Below, in pieces: positions 26,123-34,617 of a stretch of 64,000 nucleotides of DNA. A model generated the notes under the pieces. The model had not been told where the DNA came from, ran no database searches, and was given only the letters and a program-made list of their open reading frames with translations. A program made the translations under genes and the position numbers. The stretch's first letter is position 1. Each line of letters starts with the position of its first letter. This DNA is from Chersky-840 sp963794615 (GTDB lineage Bacteria; Actinomycetota; Acidimicrobiia; Acidimicrobiales; UBA8190): NCBI GenBank assembly GCA_963794615.1, contig CAWCEP010000005.1:62001-126000 (forward strand), in the 5' to 3' direction.

Positions 26123-26392
26123 TCAAGCCAACTTGAGGAACAGCCGTTGGACCTCATCGAGGGGATAGCCGGACTCTTTGGCTTCTTCGGGATGTTGGAT
26201 GCAGTAGCTCAGCCCGCTCGCGATGAGCCGGAAGCCGACCTGCTCGAGTGCCTTGGTCGCAGCACTCAGTTGGGTGACAATGTCGCGGCACTCTCGACCT
26301 TCTGACAGCATCGTCTCTACGGCGTGCACCTGTCCCCCGGCACGCTTCAGCCGCAACCGGAGGTCTTCGACCACCTCGTGAGGCAATTCCAC
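26123..26392 (-). CDS. CsoR/FrmR-family repressor, CstR-like (persulfide sensor type)
   Basis: 89-residue all-helical DUF156 repressor. Cys35 (EGRECRDIVTQ) and Cys64 (GLSYCIQHPEE) match the two cysteines of the family, while the copper-ligand His of CsoR, four residues before the second Cys, is Gly60. A Cys pair without this His is the pattern of CstR, where per/polysulfides cross-link the cysteines and release DNA. It is encoded between the MMPL gene and SQR on the same strand with a strong AAGGAGGAG Shine-Dalgarno before a GTG start. It has a near-identical paralogue at 33480-33749. Confidence 0.88.
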   Translation of the reverse strand: MELPHEVVEDLRLRLKRAGGQVHAVETMLSEGRECRDIVTQLSAATKALEQVGFRLIASGLSYCIQHPEEAKESGYPLDEVQRLFLKLA

Positions 26393-26449
26393 GGTTACTC
26401 CTCCTTCATCATCCTGCTAGGCGATCTCGTCGGCCCGGCGACCCCTACG

Positions 26450-28594
26450 TCAGTGCGAGAACCTCACCTTGGGCAGAATCCGTCCGAGCCATTTCGGCTG
26501 ATGCCAGGCCGCCGTGGCCACCCAGCCGAAGCACGACGGGGAGCACGACCAGTCGGACGACCAGGGCGTCGAGGGCCACCGCGATGGCCAGGATCACTCC
26601 CATCTCCTTCGGGGCCAGCGGGCCCGGACAGGGCGAACGTGAGGAAGACGGCGATCATGACGGCGGCCGCGGAAAGCACGACCCTTCCCGACGTCCGCAT
26701 CGACCCGATCATGGCGTGCTCGGGATCGGGGTGCGTCTCGTAGCGCTCCTTGGCCGCCGACAACATGAACAGCGTGTAGTCCATGGCGACGCCGAAGACC
26801 ATGGCTCCGAAGAACAGCGGGGCCCAGGCGTCGATGAAGCCCTGGGGCTGGAACCTGAGCGGACCAGACAGAAATCCGTTCTGGAAGATGAGCCGGCCGA
26901 TCCCGAAGGCACCGGCCACCGAGAGCGCGGTGATCAGCACGCCCATGGCGGCGATCAGCGGGGCACCGAGGGCGATCAGGAGCAGCAGGAAGCCGAGGAT
27001 GCCCAGGATGGCGAGAACGATCGGCGTGTGCGACGCCAACGACTGCTGGAGGTCGTGGTTCTCCGCCGCCGCCCCGCCGATCAGCGTCCCCGCCGGAAGC
27101 ACCTGGCGGAGGTGGTCGATGGTCGCGCCCGTCGTGGTCGTCGAGGGCCCGGTGGTCGGGACCACCTGGTCGAGGGTCCACCCGGCGTTGGTCGGCCCGG
27201 GAACGACGCCGGCCACCCCGGAGGCGTGGGCGAGGGTGGCCATGGCCCGGGCCTGCTCACCTTCGGGCACGACCACCTGGAGGGTGCCCGGGAGCACCCG
27301 GCCCGAAGGCGGTCACCTGGTAGTAGCCGACCCTGGCATTGGCACTGGCCGGCACGATGGTGATGGAGGGCATGTTGGTCCGCATCCCGATGATCGGCGC
27401 GGCGGCGAGGAGTAAGAAGACCAGAGCGGCCGCACCCGCCGGGAACGGATGACGCCAGAGGAACTTCCCCCACGAGTGCAGCATCCGATCGAGCGGGCCT
27501 GCACCCTCGGGCCGTGGGCCTCGACGGAGTCGGATCTTGCCCTTGTTGATGTTGGTCCCGAGCTTGCCAAGCACCGCTGGAAGCAACGTCAAGGTGGCCG
27601 CGAGCACGGCGACGACCGCCAACATGATCCCGAAGGCCATCGAACGGAAGGCGGGGCTCGGGACGATGAGGATGGCGGCGAGCGAGGCCAGCACGGTGAG
27701 GGCGCTGAAGGCCACGGCCTTGCCGGCGGTGTCGACCGTCTCGGCGACCGACGCAACGATGGCCTCACGGTCACCGGGTTGGCTCCACGGCGCTCGAGAG
27801 CGGAGCGGAAGCGCATGACCAGGAAGAGGGCGTAGTCGATACCAAGGGCGAGAGCGAACATCAGGGCGAAGTTGAGGGCCCAGATGGACACCGGGGTGAA
27901 CTTCGTGGTGATCACCAGCGCACCGGCAGCGACCAGCAGACCGGCCATGGTGAGAAGCAGGGGAAGCCCGGCGGCAACCAGGCTTCCGAAGGCGATGACC
28001 AAGATGATGATCGTCACCGGCCACGACAGCATCTCGGAGCGGAGCATGGCCGAGCGGTTGGCGTTGTTGAAGTCGGCCCACAGGGCGCTGTCGCCGGTCA
28101 GCGTCACCGAGACGCCGGAGGTGGAGAGAGCCGCCAGCTTCGGCTCGACGGCGTCGGCCGCCTGCACCATCTTGTTGGAGTTCGCGGCGGACCCGCGGTG
28201 ATGATGGCCGTTCGGCCGTCTCGAGAGATCGAGACCCCGGCTCGAGGCGGAACCACAGTGGACACCCGGGGATCGCTCCGGAGCACCCGGGTCGCCTTCG
28301 CCACGACGGCCTGGGCCTGTGGGTTCGAAGCGATCGGACCGTGATGGTCGACGATCACCACCTGCAGGCCGGTGGCCCCAAGTCCGGCGAAGTCCTTTTC
28401 GATGATGGCCCGCGCCGCGACGGACTGGCTGCCCGAGGCCTGCCACCCGGCACCGGCGAGCGCGCTCTCCACATGGACGGCAAAGAACCCGAAGACGAGG
28501 ATGACGAGAAGCCACGTAACGAGCACACGACGGAAGTGGGTGGCGGCCCACGCCCCGAGTCGGGCGAACGGGCTGGGACGGCTCTCGACCTCAC
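26450..28594 (-). pseudogene. MMPL/RND-type transporter with about six frameshifts
   Basis: All parts of a ~715-aa MMPL protein are present but in changing frames: THFRRVLVTWLLVILVFGFF, the periplasmic loop SVSVTLTGDSALWADFNNAN, membrane clusters NFALMFALALGIDYALFLVM and FGAMVFGVAMDYTLFMLSAA (each with the GXDY-type proton-relay), and the end GRILPKVRFSH before TGA 26450. Breaks fall near 28560, 28195, 27775, 27300, 26625 and 26513. No in-frame nonsense codons accompany them. It would export lipids or hydrophobic molecules by proton motive force. It lies directly upstream of the CstR-like gene and overlaps the methyltransferase stop (GTGA). Confidence 0.8.
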
Positions 28595-29178
28595 AGCGCG
28601 CACCAGCGCGTCGATGGCCACTTTAGAGCCCCGATCGGTCTCAACGCCGCGTTCCACATGATCGGCTCGCACAATGCGCACCTTGTCCAGGTCGAGCGCC
28701 ACCTCCTCGGGGGTGAACAACACGGCGCATACTGGGGTCCCCCATAGCCGTGGGTCAGGTTGGTCGCGTCGTGGCCAACAACGAGGAGGGTGGCTCCTGG
28801 GGCAAGCGCATCTTGCACGTGGGCCAGTACCCGGCGCCGCTCGGTTGCCGGCAAGTGCAGATAGAAGATGATGACCAAGTCGAAGGCCGCACCAAGAGGC
28901 TCCCATGCGACGACGTCGGCCTCCACCCATTGCACGTCGACGTCATGGTCTTTAGCGAGCCGTCGGGCCTTGGCCAGCCCGACGGGAGAGAAGTCCACTC
29001 CTGTGACCTGCCAGCGCGCTCGGCTAACCACACCGCGTTGCGACCCTCCCCGCAAGCGAGATCCAAGCGCCCGACCAGGGGCGGTATCGGTCAATTCGGC
29101 TACCAGAAACTGGTTCGGCTCCGTCTTGCAGACAAAGTCTGCTCCGCCGTACCGCTCGTCCCACATCACGCTGTCCAC
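28591..29178 (-). pseudogene. Class I SAM methyltransferase (TehB/thiol-methyltransferase-like), frameshifted
   Basis: Pieces in different frames give DERYGGADFV, KTEPNQFLVAELTD, LDLACGEGRNAVWLAER (motif I, displaced by one frame), GWQVTGVDFSPVGLAKARRL, DLVIIFYLHLPATERRRVL, PGATLLVVGHDATNLTHGYG, then LFTPEEVALDL and GSKVAIDALVRA at the end. At least two indels are needed (near 29060 and 28745). GTG 29178 has GAGGGAG upstream. Related enzymes methylate tellurite, thiols or other chalcogen nucleophiles; a sulfide or thiol substrate would fit the operon but is an inference. Confidence 0.75.
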
Positions 29179-29306
29179 GAGACTCCCTCGAGACCCGTGC
29201 GTCGTCGAGGCCTGCTGCGAGTGAATCGGTGCCGGACTTGTTGACGTTGATATTCTGAACTTCGGAGCGGGCATGGGACCCGGGTTCCATCAGGGATCGG
29301 CACGCA

Positions 29307-29517
29307 TCATGACCGACCGACACTCCGCAGCGGCACGTGGAACAGGGGGTCAACCAAACACACACCTGCAGACCCAGCGGCGAGCGGCACGAGTCCGACG
29401 ACACCCAATGCCAGCCAGACGCCACTCAGCAAGACGTCTGCGGCGATCAGGTCTGCACCCACGAAATTCTCGCGAGTCCTTCCGGCGGGCGCCTGCATCA
29501 CATCGAATAAGTCCCAT
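29307..29517 (-). pseudogene. DUF2892-like small membrane protein, one frameshift near the start
   Basis: GVWLALGVVGLVPLAAGSAG followed by VCLVDPLFHVPLR matches DUF2892 proteins, small two-helix membrane proteins often found beside or fused to rhodaneses. The start ATG 29517 (MGLI) and the body (MQAPAGRTRENFVG) are one base out of register at about 29505; GTG 29501 is an in-frame alternative. A CstR-type palindrome lies just upstream, so this may be the first gene of the minus-strand operon that runs to SQR. Confidence 0.6.
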
Positions 29518-29531
29518 GATCAGTTCCATAA

Positions 29532-29547
29532 ATACCCTCGGGGGTAT
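29532..29547. promoter_or_regulatory. Candidate CstR-type operator 1
   Basis: ATACCCTCGGGGGTAT has the arms ATACC and GGTAT around 6 bp, 14 bp upstream of the DUF2892 start. It fits the AT-flanked C-tract/G-tract dyads bound by CsoR-family repressors; two such repressors are encoded nearby. Confidence 0.6.
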
Positions 29548-29626
29548 CTGAGTCCAACTTCGGAGCTTCCGCCGCTCACTCCCCGCCGGGGGGCCATTCG
29601 GGCGGGAGTCTCCATGGGCACCGGGA

Positions 29627-29641
29627 ATACCCATAGGGTAT
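29627..29641. promoter_or_regulatory. Candidate CstR-type operator 2
   Basis: ATACCCATAGGGTAT is a perfect palindrome (arms ATACCC and GGGTAT), 52 bp before the thioredoxin start. With operator 1, 79 bp away, it would serve a divergent promoter pair. Confidence 0.6.
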
Positions 29642-29693
29642 CAGGGTCGCGCCCCCGGTGAATCGATCTGCCGAGCTCAGGGAGGATCGGACC

Positions 29694-30062
29694 ATGGCGA
29701 CTATCAAACTGACGAGGGACAACTTTGAGGAGGTGGTGTCGAGCGACGCTACAGTCTTCGTGGACTTCTGGGCGTCGTGGTGCGGTCCATGTCGGATGCT
29801 CGCCCCCGTCTTCGAGAGTGCCTCTGAGCAGCACCCGGACGTGGTGTTCGTCAAGGTCGATACCGAAACCGAGCAGGAGTTGGCGCAGGCGTTCGGGATC
29901 ATGTCGATCCCACGTCGATGGTGTTCCGTGATCAGGTCGTCCTGGACTGACAGCCCGGTCCGCTCCCGGTCGCATCGCTCGACGATCCATCGAGCAGATC
30001 GGTGTGTGGAAATGGACGACGTCCATCACAAGATCGCCGAACAGGCTGCCGTGTCAGCCTGA
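29694..30062 (+). pseudogene. Thioredoxin, frameshifted in the C-terminal half
   Basis: ATIKLTRDNFEEVVSSDATV and FVDFWASWCGPCRMLAPVFE give a complete redox-active WCGPC half. After AFGIMSIP the conserved cis-proline strand continues in another frame (TSMVFRDQVVLD), and the final helix (LDDLIEQIGVW, then KMDDVHHKIAEQAAVSA) needs two more indels. GGGAGGATC precedes the ATG. Thioredoxins reduce protein persulfides, which suits this cluster. Only indels, no nonsense changes, separate the pieces. Confidence 0.82.
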
Positions 30063-30085
30063 TACCAGGGAAACCGACCGACCCG

Positions 30086-30702
30086 CTACCGGGGATTGGT
30101 GGCGATCCCGGCGCTGAACCAGCTCCAGGGCTTCGGTCCTTTGGCGTAACGCTCCTCGACGTGATCGATGGTGAAACCCGCGTCACGCACAGCACCACCG
30201 GTTCGCGGGTCAGATGACAGCCGTCGGCGATCCGCCGTTGCCATGGCTCAAGTCGCCGTTGCCACGCGGCAATACCCGGGTCCGGAGCGAGACCGTGCTC
30301 GAGGAAGTGAACCCGGGCGCCCGGGCGCATCACCCGGCGTAGCTCGGCCAGTGCCTGGGGAGCGTCGGGAATGGTGCACAAGGTGAAGGTTGACAGCGCG
30401 CTGTCGCAGCTGTCGTCCTCGAGGGGGATGGACTGCCCGTCGAGACCGATGTGCTCGACCGCCACCCCGGACTGCGTGACCCGTTTGTCGGCCAGCTTCC
30501 GGGCAACGGCCGCAGGCTCGACGGCCAAGACCAGTTCGACATCCGGCGGGTAGAAGTCGACGTTCAAGCCGGAGCCGAAGCCGATCTCGACGACCCGTCC
30601 CACCAGACCCTCGGTCACCGCGGCGCGCCAGCGACGCAAGCCGCTGGAACCGCAGGCCCGGTCGACCAGGCGGGGCAGGACCTGTTCACGGTAGAAACCC
30701 AC
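30086..30702 (-). pseudogene. Class I SAM methyltransferase (UbiE/ArsM-like group), frameshifted near the C-terminus
   Basis: MGFYREQVLPRLVDRACG, VGRVVEIGFGSGLNVDFYP (motif I), VLAVEPAAVARKLADKR, SALSTFTLCTIPDAPQAL and RPGARVHFLEHGLAPDPG are typical of small phospholipid- or menaquinone-type methyltransferases. After LTREPVV the expected RDAGFTIDHVEERYAKGPKP and WSWFSAGIATNPR are in another frame (break near 30196), ending at TAG 30088-30086. A TAGCCT hexamer lies 5 nt before GTG 30702. It converges with thioredoxin. The substrate is unknown. Confidence 0.8.
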
Positions 30703-30990
30703 GTCGCAGGCTAATCGCCTATCGATTCAGGCGACGCTGCTCTGAGCGCGTCGGTTTCGAAGGCTCAGTCGAGCTCAGTAGGAGAAGCGGGTCCTCGACA
30801 GGATCTGCTCATTCGCGGGGACTGCGAGCTGCGGCGGTACTGACGTTGGCTTTTTCTGATTGATGATTCCGATGGCGATGTGGTTTGAGTGGTGCGGTCT
30901 TGGCTGTTGAGTCGCTGTATTGACAAGTGGGACCCAGATAGGCAGACCGGTGGACTTGCACGGCAGCGTCTCAGGTCGAGCCGTCGTCGC
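30703..30990. other. Gene-free stretch between the methyltransferase and TauE genes
   Basis: No convincing gene on either strand. TCGCCT and AGGCGA (about 30714-30733) form a short hairpin next to the methyltransferase promoter. The T-rich segment around 30850-30930 has lower GC than its surroundings. Confidence 0.4.
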
Positions 30991-31874
30991 TCAGAGCGAT
31001 GAGGCCGAGCGGACGAGCGTGTAGGTGGCGACGGCGACGAGCAGCACGGCAAACCAGCGCAGCAGAGTCGGTGGGCGGGCCCGGCTCGCCAGGTGGTTGC
31101 CGGCCACAGCGCCGACGAGCCCGGCGGCGGTGAACGGCAGTGCGACGCGCCAGTCGACGCCGGTGGTCGCCAGCCTCGAGGTAAGCGCAACGCCGCAGTT
31201 GATGGCAATGACGAGGAGCGACGTTCCGACGGCGATCGGCATCTCGAAGCCGAAGGCGAGCACGAGGGCGGGGACGATGATGAAGCCGCCGCCGACGCCG
31301 AAGAACCCGGTCATGAATCCGACAACCGTTCCAGCAACCACACCTTGGCCACAGTCGACACCGAGAGGCCAGCCCGCGTCGGAGACCCTGGTCGGTCGAT
31401 GCTCGTGGACTGGCGAAGTGTCCGTGGCTCGCAGCGGCGCCGGACCGACGTCGTCGGTGGGGCCACCAGATGGGCGAGGACGAACGTCTCACCGCTGCTG
31501 CGATGCGGACCTGACATCGCGCCGTCACCCACATGCGCCAGGCGGCGATCATCATGACGCGCGGCGAACGCGGCGAGCAGGACATCGGGATTGACCGACC
31601 GGTTCAGGCGCGAGCCGAGCAGAGATCCGGCCACACCGGCCAGGCTGAACCACAGGCCGGCGGCCACCCGAACGCGTCCGGCGTGCCAGTGACCGACCAT
31701 GCCCCCGAGGGCGGCGACGCCGACGATGACGAGCGACGTCGTGACCGCTTCTTTGGGCCCGAGACCGACGACATAGACGAGAGCGGGCACGGCCAGGATC
31801 GAACCGCCCCCGCCGAGGGCGCCGAGCGCAAGCCCGACGAGAAGCCCCAGGGGCAGGGTGAGGAGGAGCCTCAC
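30991..31874 (-). pseudogene. TauE/SafE sulfite exporter family membrane protein, frameshifted in the middle
   Basis: The N-terminal half reads LLVGLALGALGGGGSILAVP and GPKEAVTTSLVIVGVAALGG, the C-terminal half VVGFMTGFFGVGGGFIIVPA and MPIAVGTSLLVIAINCGVAL: the two inverted GGGG-containing halves of the TauE/SafE fold. The linking segment (around 31560 and 31345) lies in other frames. The family exports sulfite, sulfoacetate or other organosulfur anions, so it would remove sulfite made by persulfide oxidation. GTG 31874 overlaps the rhodanese stop (GTGA). Confidence 0.82.
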
Positions 31875-32235
31875 ACCACCGTGCCCGGCCGCGCGTCGGT
31901 CGCTGCCACGGGCAGCCCGGCGGCGGCCCAGGCCTGCATCCCGCCGCCGAGATTCACGGCGTCGAAGCCGGAACGGACGAGGAGGGCCGTCGCCGTGGCC
32001 GAGCGGTTACCCGACGGCAGATGACCACGATGCGCCGGTCTCGGGGGAGCGTCGCGAGCCGGCCCTCGAGCTGCCCGAGGGGCACATGGAACGCACCAGG
32101 GACGTGACCGGCTTGCCACTCGGCCGGCTCACGGACATCAAGGGCGACCGCTCCGCCACGGACGAGGTCCTCGGCCTCCCGCGGGCCGATGTCCCCGCGT
32201 CCCTCGTCCCCAGGCTTCCCTTGCAGCCAGCCCAC
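31871..32235 (-). pseudogene. Single-domain rhodanese (sulfurtransferase), one-base frameshift at the active site
   Basis: ALDVREPAEWQAGHVPGAFH and RRIVVIC form the first part; NRSATATALLVRSGFDAVNL and GGGMQAWAAAGLPV the second. One missing base right after the catalytic cysteine codon (about 32020) splits the CRSGNRS active loop. GGGAGG precedes GTG 32235. Rhodaneses carry sulfane sulfur as Cys-persulfide between SQR products and acceptors. A palindromic operator lies 52 bp upstream, shared with the divergent dioxygenase. Confidence 0.85.
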
Positions 32236-32287
32236 TTGACCTCCCGGCGTCCGAGCATCCGTGTCGGATGCCAGTACTAACCGGAAT

Positions 32288-32303
32288 ATACCCCATCGGG
32301 TAT
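32288..32303. promoter_or_regulatory. Candidate CstR-type operator 3
   Basis: ATACCCCATCGGGTAT, extended to TATACC/GGTATA, lies midway between the divergent rhodanese (start 32235) and rhodanese-dioxygenase (start 32362) genes. This is the position expected for one operator that controls both directions. Confidence 0.65.
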
Positions 32304-32361
32304 AGGTTAGAGTGGGTGACCGCGGGATGTATCGCGGTCTCGAGCCACGGAGGAGCTGGCG

Positions 32362-33454
32362 ATGTACCGAGACGCCGAACCGGCCGAGTTGGCCGCCCGC
32401 CTGGGGACGACAGACGAGCCCTTCGTAGTCGACGTGCGCGAGCCGGTCGAGTTCGCCGCCTGGTCGATCCCGTCCGCCGTCAACATCCCTCTCGGCGAGC
32501 TCGCCGCCGCGCCTCGGAGGTTCCGACAGATCGTGAGGTGGTCACCGTGTGCGCGAGCGGGAGCCGTTCGTCGTCAGCGGCGGAGATACTGAGCCGCACC
32601 GGGAGGCAGGTAGCCAACCTTGTCGGCGGCATGGCCGGTTGGGCCACGACCTACGACGCGGTGACCCTCGAGCTCGACGACGTGCGGGTCGTCCAGGTGC
32701 GCCGACGTGGCAAGGGGTGCCTGTCCTATCTGGTCGGGGCCGGGGACCAGGCGTTCGTCGTCGACCCGTCCTTCGACATCGAGGTCTACGCCCGACTGGC
32801 CGACGAGCACGGGTGGCGGATCACCCGCGTGTTCGACACCCACCTCCACGCTGACCACCTGAGCGGCGCCCGCCTGCTGGCCGAGGACGACCGACGCGGA
32901 CCTCCATCTGAACCCGGCCGATCCGTTCGAGTTCGCCTACGAGCCCCTCGGCGAAGAGGACCGACTTCGAGCTCCCCGGCGGCGTCACCTTCCACGTGGC
33001 CGCCATCCACACCCCCGGGCACACCCGAGGTTCGTCGATCTACGTCGTCGCCGACCGTTTCGTCTGTCGGGTGACACGCTGTTCGTCGACAGCGTCGGGC
33101 GGCCGGACCTCGCCGAACGAGCCGAGGAGTTCGCTCACAACCTGTACCGCTCGCTCCACGAGAAGGTCCTGGCCCTGGCCGACGACGCCCTGATCCTTCC
33201 CGGCCACTACGGCGACGACGTGGTCGTACGGGCGGACCGACCGGTAGGGGCGACGCTGGGCGAGCTGCGCCACAGCACTCGCGCCTCTGTCATACGACGA
33301 GGACGAGTTCGTGTCTTGGGCCACGGCCCGGTCCGCGCCTCGTCCCCCGAACTACGTCGAGATCATCCAGGCCAACATGGGCCGGACGGCGGCGCCGCCC
33401 GCGGCCTTGCGTCAGCTCGAGCTCGGCCCCAACCGCTGCTCGGTCTCGACCTGA
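32362..33454 (+). pseudogene. Rhodanese / metallo-beta-lactamase persulfide dioxygenase fusion, frameshifted
   Basis: The N-terminal rhodanese domain (FVVDVREPVEFAAWSIPSAV, then VVTVCASGSRSSSAAEIL with the active cysteine in another frame) is followed by an ETHE1/Blh-type metallo-beta-lactamase: FVVDPSFDIEVYARLADEHG, the metal motif THLHADHLSGARLLAE, HTPGHTRGSSIYVVADRF, and the later ILPGHYGDDVVV. Breaks lie near 32540, 32895, 32955 and 33060, with the end at TGA 33452. It would oxidise thiol persulfide to sulfite and thiol using Fe(II) and O2. GGAGGAG precedes the ATG. The CstR-like gene follows by 25 bp. Confidence 0.82.
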
Positions 33455-33479
33455 GCACTGACAGGAAAGAGGAGAGAAC

Positions 33480-33749
33480 ATGGAGCTACCCGAGGACGTC
33501 GTGGAGGACGTACGAAAGCGCCTGCACCGGGTGGTCGGGCAGGTTCAAGGTGTCGAGCGCATGCTCGATGAGGGTCGGGAATGCCGCGATGTGGTGACCC
33601 AGATCTCCGCCGCCACCAAGGCGCTCGAGCAGGCGGGGTTCCGTCTCGTCGCGGCCGGACTCACCTACTGCCTCGAGAATCCCGGCGAGGCCGAGGCCGA
33701 CGGCTATCCGATCGACGCCGTCCAGAAGATGTTCATGAAACTGGCCTGA
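33480..33749 (+). CDS. CsoR/FrmR-family repressor, CstR-like (second copy)
   Basis: 89 residues, the same length as the copy at 26123-26392 and about 75% identical by eye. Cys35 (EGRECRDVVTQ) and Cys64 (GLTYCLENPGE) are kept, and the CsoR histidine position is again Gly60. AGAGGAGAG precedes the ATG. It follows the persulfide dioxygenase and precedes DUF302 in a plus-strand operon whose promoter region carries operator 3. It probably senses sulfane sulfur and represses these genes. Two copies could give graded or heteromeric control. Confidence 0.88.
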   Translation: MELPEDVVEDVRKRLHRVVGQVQGVERMLDEGRECRDVVTQISAATKALEQAGFRLVAAGLTYCLENPGEAEADGYPIDAVQKMFMKLA

Positions 33750-33763
33750 GTAGAGCACCGACG

Positions 33764-34152
33764 ATGCGCTCACTCGATTCGGTCATCGACCAGCCAATTG
33801 ACCAGGCCGAGACCGCGGTGCGCGCCGCACTCGCGGCGGAGGGCTTCGGCATCCTCACCGAGATCGATGTGGCCGCCACCTTCGAGACGAAGCTTGGCAT
33901 CACCGTTCCACCCCTGAAGATCCTCGGCGTGTGCAACTCGGTCCTGGCCCATCGGGCCCTGGAGCTCGATCCGACGGCAGCACTAGTCCTGCCGTGCAAC
34001 GTCGTGTTGCGAGCCGAGGGCACCGGTACCTCCGTGTCGATCGCCGATCCACGCGCCCTGATGGACGACCCGGCCATCGCCGCGCTTGCCGCCGACGCCG
34101 CGGACCGTTCGAGAACGCCCTGGCGTCGCTGGGTGGTGCTGCCTCTGGATAG
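33764..34152 (+). pseudogene. DUF302 domain protein, frameshifted near the end
   Basis: MRSLDSVIDQPIDQAETAVR, AALAAEGFGILTEIDVAATF, ILGVCNSVLAHRALELDPTA and LPCNVVLRAEG define DUF302, a ~125-residue protein that often accompanies sulfur and heavy-metal genes. The last helix (FENALASLGGAASG, TAG 34150) is displaced by an indel near 34110. The function is not known; the conserved Cys residues (GVCNS, LPCNV) may be sulfur carriers, which is speculation. Confidence 0.8.
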
Positions 34153-34167
34153 GGCAGCTCGGCGTTC

Positions 34168-34617
34168 TCAGCCGACGAGGCCGTGCGCCTGCAGAAAGGC
34201 CCGTTGCTCTTCGTGCATCTCGTCCGGGAGCCGCTGGAACCAGTCAAGCCGATTCTTGCCGATCGCCGGCGCCGTTTCAGGGGACAGGTGGGTGCGGAAG
34301 GCCAGGCCCACGGGCCAGTCGATGCCCTGTCGGGCGTGGCTGGGGTATCGATGTAGCCCAGGAGGTCGTCGATGACCACGTCGGCGGCGACCTCGTCGAG
34401 CGCGACCCGATGGACAGCAGCGACCAGCGGCTCGGCAAAACGGACCGTCCCCCCCAGCAGGTTCCACAGGCCGTCGCAGGGGCCACCGGCACGACGGGCC
34501 AGCAGCACACCAAGTTCCGAGACAGACCACTACCTCGACGGTGAGTCGGGGCACCTTCTGGAAGATCGCCCGGTACTCGGCCTCCGGGAGTGGTCCCGTC
34601 CCGGTGCCCGCCGTCAC
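34168..34617 (-). pseudogene. NUDIX hydrolase-like protein, two frameshifts
   Basis: Joined across frames it reads AEYRAIFQKVPRLTVEVVV, ELGVLLARRAGGPCDGLWNL, LGGTVRFAEPLVAAVHRVAL, then IDWPVGLAFRTHLSPETAPA, ending FLQAHGLVG. The NUDIX box is degenerate (GGTVRFAEPLVAAVHRVALDE rather than GX5EX7REUXEE) and resembles the GDP-mannose-hydrolase-like subgroup. Breaks lie near 34510 and 34345. Its GTG 34617 overlaps the upstream stop (GTGA). It is the last gene of the thiol-related minus-strand operon; its substrate is unknown. Confidence 0.65.

Noticed and set aside
26584..27415. Plus-strand ORFs of 259 and 210 aa opposite the MMPL gene
   Set aside because: They are rich in R, P, G and D, with no motif, while the minus strand holds clear transporter helices in shifted frames.
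30002..30217. 71-aa plus-strand ORF after thioredoxin
   Set aside because: It is formed by a shifted thioredoxin frame running into the antisense of the methyltransferase 3' end.
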